Below are positions 57,130-64,000 of a stretch of 64,000 bases of DNA, piece by piece. The notes beneath the pieces are model-generated. The model saw only the letters and a list, made by a program, of their open reading frames with translations, did not search any database and was not told the origin of the DNA. The stretch's first letter is position 1. The number at the start of each line of letters is the position of its first letter. The translations under genes and the position numbers were made by a program. Source of the DNA: Psychrobacter alimentarius (lineage in GTDB: Bacteria; Pseudomonadota; Gammaproteobacteria; Pseudomonadales; Moraxellaceae). The stretch is taken from assembly GCF_001606025.1 (NCBI RefSeq), contig NZ_CP014945.1:1-64000 (forward strand), given 5' to 3'.

Positions 57130-58608
57130 CTAGCGCTGACGCAATGATGTCAGTAGACGCTGATGTATCCCTTCAAAGCCGCCGTTCGACATAATCACAA
57201 TCGCATCACCTGCCTGTGCATGGACGACAATGTGCTCAATAATGGCATCGATACTAGCAAGGACTTGTTGATCGCCGATGTTATTGTGCGCAGCATTGGC
57301 TTTTTCAATCACTTCTTTTAATCCCCATTCCAAACCTATCGGCTCGTACCATAGGGTATGGTCAGCAAGGGCAGCAGATTCAGCCAAGCTGTCTTGATGA
57401 ATACCCATCTTCATGGTGTTGCTACGCGGTTCGATAATGGCCCAAATTCGTCGACCTGCCAGTTTCTTTTTGGCGCCATCTAGTGTGGTCGCAATGGCCG
57501 TTGGATGGTGAGCAAAATCATCAAACACCAAAATATCATGCGCATCACCGATAAGCTCCATACGGCGTTTGATACCAGCAAAGGCAGATAACGCAGCACA
57601 AGCGGTATCAACGCTGACGCCAACGTTATAGGCGGCGGCTACCGCAACCAAGGCATTATTGACGTTGTGAATACCGCTCATTGACCAATCGACAATGGCT
57701 GCTTCATCATTGTCCGTAAAAATAACTTTAAATTGACCGCCGTCTGTACTGATCAGCTCAGCTTGCCAATCGCTACTATTTTTTAGATCAGTATCTTTTG
57801 CTTGTTCATCCGTGGTATTGAGCACTGAAGTACGCCAAATTGGCGTCCATACGCCTTTTGTTAAGGTGTCTTCTAAGCTGATGGTCGCAGCTGGCATGAT
57901 GATTTTGCCTGTGCTTGGAATCATGCGTACCATATGATGGAATTGCGTTTGAATGGCATTGAGATCCGCAAAGATATCAGCATGATCAAATTCAAGGTTA
58001 TTTAAAATGGCCGTACGCGGTCGGTAATGAACGAATTTTGAGCGCTTATCAAAAAACGCCGAGTCGTACTCATCCGCTTCAATAACAAAATACCCAGTCT
58101 GTGACGTGCCATTGCTGTCTTTTTCTGCGCCCAGATAACTGCTGTGCGCAAAGATCTGCTGTAGATGGACATCAGGTGTATCGACCAAGGGGACTCCCCC
58201 AATCAAAAACCCCGTATCAATACCAGCATAATGTAGTATCCAAGCCAACATCGTAGTGGTTGTGGTTTTGCCATGAGTACCAGCAACGGCGATCACATGA
58301 CGCGATTGTAGTACTTGCTCAGATAAAAACTGTGGTCCTGATGTATAGCGAAGCCCTGTGTCCAGCATATACTCGATGACATCCATACCACGCTTCATGG
58401 CATTGCCGACGACAACCAAATCTGGCGCAGGTTGCAAATGCTCAATCAGATAGCCTGACTCAATCGTGACGCCTGCATTCTCAAGTTGGGTCGACATGGG
58501 CGGGTAAACATTGGCATCTGATCCTGTGACTGTATGCCCAAGTGCACGCGCGAGCAGCGCCAGCGAACCCATAAAAGTACCACAAATACCAAGAATATGA
58601 ATATGCAT
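57130..58608 (-). CDS. mpl: UDP-MurNAc:L-Ala-gamma-D-Glu-meso-DAP ligase (Mpl)
   Basis: Mpl recycles cell-wall tripeptide by joining it to UDP-MurNAc with ATP. The protein has an N-terminal Rossmann-type segment MHIHILGICGTFMGSLALLARALGHTVTGSDANVYPPM, the ATP-binding AVAGTHGKTTTTTMLAWIL and ENNLEFDHADIFADL-like Mur-ligase segments, the carbamylated Lys region, and FDDFAHHPTAIATTL near the C terminus. The length of about 492 is slightly above the 457 of E. coli. The start is placed at ATG 58608, where conservation begins. It is not in an operon with the dcw cluster. Confidence 0.95.
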   Translation of the reverse strand: MHIHILGICGTFMGSLALLARALGHTVTGSDANVYPPMSTQLENAGVTIESGYLIEHLQPAPDLVVVGNAMKRGMDVIEYMLDTGLRYTSGPQFLSEQVLQSRHVIAVAGTHGKTTTTTMLAWILHYAGIDTGFLIGGVPLVDTPDVHLQQIFAHSSYLGAEKDSNGTSQTGYFVIEADEYDSAFFDKRSKFVHYRPRTAILNNLEFDHADIFADLNAIQTQFHHMVRMIPSTGKIIMPAATISLEDTLTKGVWTPIWRTSVLNTTDEQAKDTDLKNSSDWQAELISTDGGQFKVIFTDNDEAAIVDWSMSGIHNVNNALVAVAAAYNVGVSVDTACAALSAFAGIKRRMELIGDAHDILVFDDFAHHPTAIATTLDGAKKKLAGRRIWAIIEPRSNTMKMGIHQDSLAESAALADHTLWYEPIGLEWGLKEVIEKANAAHNNIGDQQVLASIDAIIEHIVVHAQAGDAIVIMSNGGFEGIHQRLLTSLRQR

Positions 58609-59005
58609 AGACGTTCCGTACAAGCTTAATTGAGAGAATAAAAGAATAGAGTGATCCGTAATTTCAACAGGGACTTATTATCGGATATACTCGGCCTAAC
58701 GATTATAAGTAGTGATGATATCTTGTTATAAAAGAGCAAGTCACGATCAAGATATCAGCGCGCTAAATAGCCATTCATTGTAAAGTAAACACCATGAGAT
58801 GACCAATAAAAAACGCCTAACAAGTAGGCGTTGTTTGGTCCATACATTCGACTCATTTCATCATATTACGTATGGCATTTAAAAACTGAAAAGGTTGTTT
58901 TTATGTCTCTAACGGTATCTATATAAAGATATGCTTATCTAAAAACTGGTTCTCTAAAATTATATCCTGTAGATAAGTACCTCTTTAAAACGTTATATGA
59001 TGGGA
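58609..59005 (-). other. mpl-nlpE intergenic region
   Basis: Besides the terminator-like hairpin near 58801 the region is AT-rich and carries no ORF or other site that I recognise. Confidence 0.4.
58801..58840 (-). terminator. Terminator after NlpE-like gene
   Basis: aacgcct/aggcgtt (58813-58819 with 58827-58833 approximately) is extended by gaccaa/ttggtc at the base. On the minus strand T-rich sequence follows. It lies about 170 bp after the stop of the NlpE-like gene. Confidence 0.75.
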
Positions 59006-59647
59006 TTATTGACGCGATAAAATATAGTCATTATTCGGGGTTTTGTCCGCATGCATCAAGATAAGATGATTGTCTTGGATATCATAACTTTCGATTTTCT
59101 TATCTTCATAAACAATCGTAATGGTATTGTTGTCTTGGCGATACACACCCGATTCAAGTAATGGGGCACGCGGGCTGTCAGGATTGTTATAGATACTGGT
59201 CTTTGATACTGAGCCGTCAGCAAACAGATTTAAGGTAACATCGATACTACTACAAATATCACAGGGCACCATGCCACCGTAATCTCCCATTAGCGTGGCC
59301 TGTAATGTGTTATTACGATTACTTGACTCTACTCCCATAAGGGACTGGCTGGGATTGGCATCGTTACTTGATTGTGCAGCTGCGATTAAGGACTGTCCTT
59401 GCGCTGCTTGGTCCAGCGACTCATTTGACAGTTGAAGGCTGTCATCTTGCAAATTTTGGGTCAGGTTTTCCGAGTCATGTGCTACGTTGTCAGAAGGGGA
59501 AAGCGTATTTGCTAAATTTTTGTCATCATTAGAAGAGGCGCTATCGCAACCAATCAATGCGACACAAAGTGGCAGCACAAGTAGAGAGCGGCCAAAGCAT
59601 TTGGCTACAGTAAGCATGGTCGCGCAGGTAGGCGCAGAATATATCAT
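59006..59647 (-). CDS. NlpE-like copper-resistance lipoprotein
   Basis: This lipoprotein of about 213 residues has a signal sequence with lipobox ALIGC and a Ser/Asn/Asp-rich linker. The second half is an NlpE N-terminal beta-barrel domain: GDYGGMVPCDICSSIDVTLNLFADGSVSKTSIYN, with the CxxC motif of NlpE family members, followed by ESGVYRQDNNTITIVYEDKKIESYDIQDNHLILM. In E. coli NlpE senses envelope and disulfide stress through Cpx; that role is not shown here. Start candidates are ATG 59647 (GGGGTG upstream) and ATG 59617. Confidence 0.85.
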   Translation of the reverse strand: MIYSAPTCATMLTVAKCFGRSLLVLPLCVALIGCDSASSNDDKNLANTLSPSDNVAHDSENLTQNLQDDSLQLSNESLDQAAQGQSLIAAAQSSNDANPSQSLMGVESSNRNNTLQATLMGDYGGMVPCDICSSIDVTLNLFADGSVSKTSIYNNPDSPRAPLLESGVYRQDNNTITIVYEDKKIESYDIQDNHLILMHADKTPNNDYILSRQ

Positions 59648-60128
59648 GGTCACCCCAAAGAACGGTTTATCAAACAGTATTTCTTGTCACACAAGGTTTC
59701 TTATCAAGCAATGCTTCTATAGATCACCAGCATTACTAACAACGCGATATGATTATAAAAAATATAAGTATGTTAAAAATAACGAATAAAAAGTGTCAGC
59801 AAATTATTTGATGTTTTAAAGCTACAATCAAGGATTTATCACTAACAATTTACGAAAAAACGATAAATATCTAATGATATCAGGCAATTAAAAAATGCAA
59901 TAGAATGAATCAAGATATCAAAGGTTAAGTATATCTCTGTGGACTTTTTGTTATAAACAAAAATTAAGGAGATAAAAGTAGCCGTTTAAGGAGTCACCAA
60001 GGTAACTTATAAAGGTTGTCAAAGAGACTTAACAGTCGCCTCATCCAAACAGGGACAAATAATCATATACTTATGCCTGTTTAGATGAAGGATTATATCG
60101 GAAAAATAAGTTGAATTCTAACCCTCTT
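59648..60128. other. Intergenic region, nlpE-like to dsbB
   Basis: About 480 bp, AT-rich. It should carry the NlpE promoter and the 3' flank of dsbB. No clear terminator, ORF or repeat was found. Confidence 0.35.
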
Positions 60129-60656
60129 TTAGGCAAGACGGTTGTGGCTAGCAGGTCGTACGATACGCCATAGTATCAGCACATGCACGATCAATAGCAC
60201 AGCAAATAAAATCAAAGATTGCTCAGGAATACTCAACCCCATAAATGTCCAGTCAACCGTGGCACATTCACCAGAGCCTGCAAATACTTCTTTGAACACC
60301 TGTAAAATAGGTAAGGTATCCATCCAATAGTCCAAACCAGGTCCGCATGAAGGTACTTGGTCGGCAGGTAAATGCTGGAGCCAAACATGACGAGCTGCAA
60401 CTAGGGTTGCCCAGCCAATACCTGCCAAGCTGCCAATCCATAATATCAATCTTACCACCATCGATTTTGGGTTGAATAGTGCCGATATTAAAGCGAATCC
60501 ACCCATTATAATCAGACCAATACGTTGGAAAATACAAAGCGGGCAAGGTGTGAGACCTAAATGACGCTGTAAAAAGAACAGCGCAAAACTCATACCGATC
60601 ACGGCCATTATCACGAGAAATACTTGTAAATTGCGGTAGGTGGTCAGCTGTAGCAT
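60129..60656 (-). CDS. dsbB: Disulfide bond formation protein DsbB
   Basis: DsbB is the four-helix inner-membrane quinone reductase that reoxidises DsbA. This 175-residue protein has four membrane segments, the first periplasmic pair C38-P-L-C41 in GLTPCPLCIFQRIG, and a second pair Cys in VPSCGPGLD and GSGECATVDW. The length of 175 is standard. The 56-bp gap from gshA on the same strand means that they may be cotranscribed. Confidence 0.96.
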   Translation of the reverse strand: MLQLTTYRNLQVFLVIMAVIGMSFALFFLQRHLGLTPCPLCIFQRIGLIIMGGFALISALFNPKSMVVRLILWIGSLAGIGWATLVAARHVWLQHLPADQVPSCGPGLDYWMDTLPILQVFKEVFAGSGECATVDWTFMGLSIPEQSLILFAVLLIVHVLILWRIVRPASHNRLA

Positions 60657-60712
60657 CAGGTGGTTACTCTTGTAAAGTTAGTCATCTATAAAGGGCAAAT
60701 AGCCATTAAGAC

Positions 60713-62296
60713 TTAGCGATATTGCTGCAAAAATTCCATAAAATCTTGTCTTTCGGCTTCTTCAATCTCAGCTTGCTGTAGTATGGATTTTTCGGCCAGT
60801 ACTTCATACTTTGCCTGAGTATTTGGGCTAAGTGTTTGCTGTAATAAAGACTCACGATGCTGTTCAGCCAATGTAAAACCAAGCTGCCATAAGCTACCTA
60901 AGCGCTTACTATCAGAGTTGACTTGTGCTGAGATGGTTGACTCAGGATGTCCTGCTTTGCCTTGCATTAAAGCCACAGCCGCGCGGTAATCATTGCCACC
61001 ATAATGAGCATCTAACAAAGCTGCCAGTGGTTGCATACGCTCTAGATGGGTCAACATCCAGCTCTCAAGCAATTGCTCTTCACCATTGTCTAAGATATGC
61101 AGACCTTCGCGGCGACCTTCATTGACCACGCGCTCAAGGTTGATAGCTAGCGTCTCTTCTTCTTCTGGTAACAGATCCGGTGAGTCACTAAGTAAGCAGT
61201 ACAGTGCCATGACTTCTAAGAAACAAGCGCTTGAGAGACGAATACCAACATCGCTATAGGGGTCGAGGTCGATGGCACGAAACTCAACATAGGCAATACC
61301 GCGACGCTCAAGCGCTTCGGTTGGCGTCTCGCCAGTCAATGTGACTTGTTTTGGACGAATAGGGCTATAGTATTCATTTTCTATCTGTAGAATATGATTA
61401 TTGATCTGAATGGGGTTACCATCCGCATCTTCTAAACCCAGCTTCTCAAAGCTTTCATGCGGTGTTTGAATGGCACGGCGTAGTCCTTCGACATATTCTG
61501 GCAAATAGTTATAGCGAATATCAAGATGCTCTTGCACGCTGTTGGTATAGCCAAGCTTGCCCATGCGCAGGCTGGTTGCCGTAGGCTTGTAATACGTTGA
61601 TTCATTGAGCAGCTCTAAGTCATGCTCGCGGCCCGCTATAAAACAAGGACAGACGCTTGGGCTGGCACCCAATAAGTAAAGAACAAGGCTGGTCAGACGT
61701 TTAAAATTACGGATAAGACCTAGGTATTTCTCATTTTTAAATTCTGTCAGCGTTTGGCTTTGCGTAGCAGATGTTTGTGCTTGCCAAGCTTCAAACAACT
61801 CGTCACCAAAAGACAAGTTGTAATGCAAACCTGCAATCGTCTGCATGCGGCGACCATAACGGATACCAAGACCACTACGATACAAGGTTTTAAGCTTGCC
61901 TGTGTTAGAGCTACCATAATCCGCCAAAGGAATGTCTTCATCGTCAGATGACAGCATACAGGGCATTGAGAGCGGCCACATGAGCTCACCTTCAGGTATG
62001 CCCTGATAGACCAATACATGCAGTTGACGGAGCATGTTTAGTGTCTCTTTTGGGGAGGTTTTGGGATCCGTGATGAGCTCAAGTAGGCTTTCTGAATAAT
62101 CTGTGGTGATAAAAGGATGGGTGAGTTTTGACCCAAGTTTGGTAGGATGCGGCGTTTGAGACAAAAAACCATCAGGCTTAACGCGCAGGCCTTCTTTTTC
62201 GATACCACGCAGCATACCTGTTAAATGTTTGCTGTCAAACCAGTTGGGAATGTCAAAGCTGACAAAGCTACTCGCTGAATTACTCATAATAGTCAT
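60713..62296 (-). CDS. gshA: Glutamate-cysteine ligase
   Basis: GshA makes gamma-glutamylcysteine, the first step of glutathione synthesis. This 527-residue protein (518 in E. coli) opens MLRGIEKEGLRVKPDGFLSQTPHPTKLGSKLTHPFITTDYSESLLELITDP, with the GIEKEGLR and ITTDYSESLLELIT motifs of the gamma-proteobacterial GCL family. It continues with GIRYGRRMQTIAGLHYNLSF and YVEFRAIDLDPYSDVGIRL. The start is not fixed by an RBS; ATGs at 62296 and 62287 are both possible. dsbB lies directly downstream and links thiol redox functions. Confidence 0.97.
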   Translation of the reverse strand: MTIMSNSASSFVSFDIPNWFDSKHLTGMLRGIEKEGLRVKPDGFLSQTPHPTKLGSKLTHPFITTDYSESLLELITDPKTSPKETLNMLRQLHVLVYQGIPEGELMWPLSMPCMLSSDDEDIPLADYGSSNTGKLKTLYRSGLGIRYGRRMQTIAGLHYNLSFGDELFEAWQAQTSATQSQTLTEFKNEKYLGLIRNFKRLTSLVLYLLGASPSVCPCFIAGREHDLELLNESTYYKPTATSLRMGKLGYTNSVQEHLDIRYNYLPEYVEGLRRAIQTPHESFEKLGLEDADGNPIQINNHILQIENEYYSPIRPKQVTLTGETPTEALERRGIAYVEFRAIDLDPYSDVGIRLSSACFLEVMALYCLLSDSPDLLPEEEETLAINLERVVNEGRREGLHILDNGEEQLLESWMLTHLERMQPLAALLDAHYGGNDYRAAVALMQGKAGHPESTISAQVNSDSKRLGSLWQLGFTLAEQHRESLLQQTLSPNTQAKYEVLAEKSILQQAEIEEAERQDFMEFLQQYR

Positions 62297-62619
62297 CTAT
62301 TGTTATTTATTATGGCGAATCAAAACACGACTGACGTTTGACCATAAAAGAAGTAAATATTGGATTTAGAATTCCGTCAGTTTAGCTCAAAGCTGCTTTG
62401 AAAACCACGAGCGATTACAAATACAATAAGCTTTGCAAAGGCACACCCGCCTATCTTTTGGCAGCTGTTTGGCTTCCATAACATTTCTGCTAGACGATAT
62501 AAAAATCGATAAAAAAAGCATCTACCAAATAGATAGATGCTATGAATGTGCTGCACTAGGCGATGTACCATAGCGTCAGCTCACCATATAAGGCATCCTG
62601 ATAATAATACACCGATACC
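62297..62619 (-). other. gshA-erpA intergenic region
   Basis: The 323-bp gap holds the erpA terminator at 62511. The remainder, about 62300-62500, contains nothing recognised. Confidence 0.4.
62511..62541 (-). terminator. Terminator after erpA
   Basis: agcatcta (62517-62524) pairs with tagatgct (62534-62541), followed on the minus strand by seven T. It is about 80 bp after the erpA stop. Confidence 0.87.
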
Positions 62620-63000
62620 TTAAATCGAGAATGACGAGCCACAGCCACAAGTGGTGGTGGCATTGGGGTTGGTCACTATAAAGCGCGCCCCTTCTAATCC
62701 TTCCGTATAATCAACGGTAGAACCTTGTAAGTACTGATAACTGAGCGAGTCTACGACCAGCGTCACATCACCATTATCAAAATTGGCATCGTCTTCGTTT
62801 AAGTCATTAGCGAAATTAAAGCCATAAGAAAAACCTGAACACCCACCGCCTGTCACATAGACACGCAGCATAAGGTCACTGTCACCTTCTTCTTCACGTA
62901 GGCGACGTACTTTTTGTGCGGCACTATCGGTCAGTCTTAATACCGTTGGGTCTACAGGCTGGCTTGCGCTTGGATTAAATTGGTTGGCTGATTCGTTCAT
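62620..63000 (-). CDS. erpA: Iron-sulfur insertion protein ErpA
   Basis: ErpA is an A-type carrier that delivers [Fe-S] clusters to target proteins. This 126-residue protein has the three conserved Cys: one in [13 protein letters not shown] (near residue 58) and two in the C-terminal CGCGSSFSI. The [31 protein letters not shown] segment is characteristic. The start is ATG 63000, with GAGG 7 bp upstream; an in-frame ATG at 63024 adds 8 residues with no RBS. The gene is divergent from the ABC-F gene. Confidence 0.95.
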   Translation of the reverse strand: MNESANQFNPSASQPVDPTVLRLTDSAAQKVRRLREEEGDSDLMLRVYVTGGGCSGFSYGFNFANDLNEDDANFDNGDVTLVVDSLSYQYLQGSTVDYTEGLEGARFIVTNPNATTTCGCGSSFSI

Positions 63001-63460
63001 ATCTACCTCAGTTGCTAGGATCAAATGCTTTCGTCATCCTGTTTGGGTTTGCTCTATATAGGTTGCAAATAAAGATACGTACGGCGTTTGATTCGATTGG
63101 GTGCTGTCATTAGGGCGGTGCTATGGGCGCATTTTTTCTATTCTATCGAATGCCATCGCCACCATTTTGTGGCGTACTGACACTCATCTGGTAGCAGTAT
63201 ATCATAATGGGGATAAGGATTCGTTTGTCAAGCGTGTTACTGCCAACCAAATTTAACGCTCTAGTACAAATCACTTATCGCGCTATTATTTATAATAAAT
63301 CACATCAATTATTCATCAAATAAATACTTAGTTTTGAAATAGTTATTTAATCATTTGCCTATGCGGCAAGCGTTTGAAATAATAGCCGCCATTAACATGC
63401 CAGATGTGTGTTTTTCTGCTTGCCCCATATTTTATATTACTGTTGAGATGAAGAGATTAT
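63001..63460. other. Divergent intergenic region, erpA and ABC-F
   Basis: About 460 bp, AT-rich in the part from 63230. It should hold the promoters of erpA and the ABC-F gene. No IscR site was recognised with certainty. Nothing else seen. Confidence 0.35.
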
Positions 63461-64000
63461 ATGATCGAATTTAAAGACGTTGGTGTTCGCCGTGATGGTC
63501 GTGAATTGTTTGCAGGTGCAAGCTTCCAGCTACATCCGGGCCACAAAGTTGGCTTAACGGGCAATAACGGCACAGGCAAATCTACGTTGTTTGCTTTATT
63601 GTTGACACAGATGGGCAAGGGCGATACCGAAGTCACACTGGATAGGGGCGAAGTCAGCATTCCTGATAGCTGGCATGTAGCACACATGGCGCAAGAAGTG
63701 GGTGCCAGCGCTCAGACCGCGATTGACTATGTACTCAGTGGTGATGAGCAGTGGTATGAGATTAATGCCGCTTTGAATGATTTGAGTAGCGTGAGTGATG
63801 AGCAGATTGGCGTATTGCATCAGCAATTTGATGAGATTGATGGCTATCGCACACCAACCAAGGCGGCGCAAATCATGGCAGGTCTTGGTTTTAATACCAG
63901 CCAGCATGAGCTACCCGTAGAAGGGTTTTCGGGAGGCTGGCGCATGCGCTTAAACCTTGCCAAAACCCTGATGAGCCGAGCCGATTTGATGTTGCTCGAT
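63461..64000 (+). CDS. yheS: ABC-F ATPase, YheS-like (5' part only)
   Basis: The gene runs off the window end; 180 codons are visible. ABC-F proteins act on the ribosome, with two ABC domains on one chain. The visible first domain has MIEFKDVGVRRDGRELFAGASFQLHPGHKVGLTGNNGTGKSTLFALLL (Walker A GNNGTGKST) and the signature FSGGWRMRLNLAKTL followed by the start of Walker B (LMLLD). Similarity to E. coli YheS is clear, for example VLSGDEQWYEINAALNDLSS corresponding to its VIDGDREYRQLE segment. AAGAGA lies 8 bp upstream of the ATG. The second ABC domain and C terminus are outside the window. Confidence 0.92.
   Translation, partial: MIEFKDVGVRRDGRELFAGASFQLHPGHKVGLTGNNGTGKSTLFALLLTQMGKGDTEVTLDRGEVSIPDSWHVAHMAQEVGASAQTAIDYVLSGDEQWYEINAALNDLSSVSDEQIGVLHQQFDEIDGYRTPTKAAQIMAGLGFNTSQHELPVEGFSGGWRMRLNLAKTLMSRADLMLLD

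Overview
The window looks like the replication-origin end of a chromosome from a Moraxellaceae gammaproteobacterium, most likely a Psychrobacter. The reasons are the opening order dnaA-dnaN-recF-gyrB, a moderate GC content with AT-rich intergenic DNA, the style of the proteins, and dispersed palindromic intergenic repeats that I associate with that genus. The genus call is inference from memory; no search was run. No rRNA, tRNA, CRISPR array, insertion sequence or prophage was seen.

Layout. 0-7.6 kb holds the replication block (dnaA, dnaN, recF, gyrB). It contains several copies of the ParB-binding site parS: one perfect copy inside the 3' end of recF, and two near-perfect copies after gyrB that flank six tandem heptamers. 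7.6-11.2 kb holds rlmF, a LysE-type exporter, a crotonase-family enzyme and a membrane protein. 11.2-13.0 kb is an AT-rich accessory patch of two unrecognised genes; the larger carries a HEPN-like RNFIAH motif and the smaller may have an EVE/PUA-like fold. 13.2-15.2 kb has a cupin and a MalY/PatB-type aminotransferase. 15.3-18.3 kb has two paralogous trimeric-autotransporter head proteins; only one keeps the YadA membrane anchor. guaA follows.

20.8-24.8 kb has an ElaA-like acetyltransferase and then soxR, divergent from an MFS transporter and an FMN reductase across a recognisable SoxR box. An AT-rich RES-domain gene follows. 25-30.3 kb has two zinc-less MDR reductases and a GDYXXLXY/DUF2157-type membrane pair. 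31.3-37.2 kb is a complete oppABCDF peptide-uptake operon behind a 1.07 kb intergenic region. 37.4-47.7 kb is a run of mainly single metabolic or envelope genes: a beta-helix lipoprotein, an Asp/Glu racemase-family enzyme, a MATE pump, a hydrolase lipoprotein, a nitronate monooxygenase, a VOC protein, a thioesterase, a YheT hydrolase and a YigZ protein.

47.8-64 kb returns to housekeeping genes: an rRNA pseudouridine synthase, a DsbC-like isomerase with a duplicated N-terminal domain, dnaJ, dapB, an ornithine/lysine decarboxylase, def, mpl, an NlpE-type lipoprotein, dsbB, gshA, erpA and the start of a YheS-type ABC-F gene cut by the window end. dsbB and the DsbC-like protein are likely parts of one periplasmic disulfide system. 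Most operons end in clear intrinsic terminators, which are listed.

The most unusual points are the parS/heptamer arrangement around recF-gyrB and the parS-like palindromes around dnaJ, the HEPN-motif accessory locus, the anchorless autotransporter paralogue with 213-bp repeats, the duplicated DsbC-type N domain, and the compact SoxR-box efflux module.
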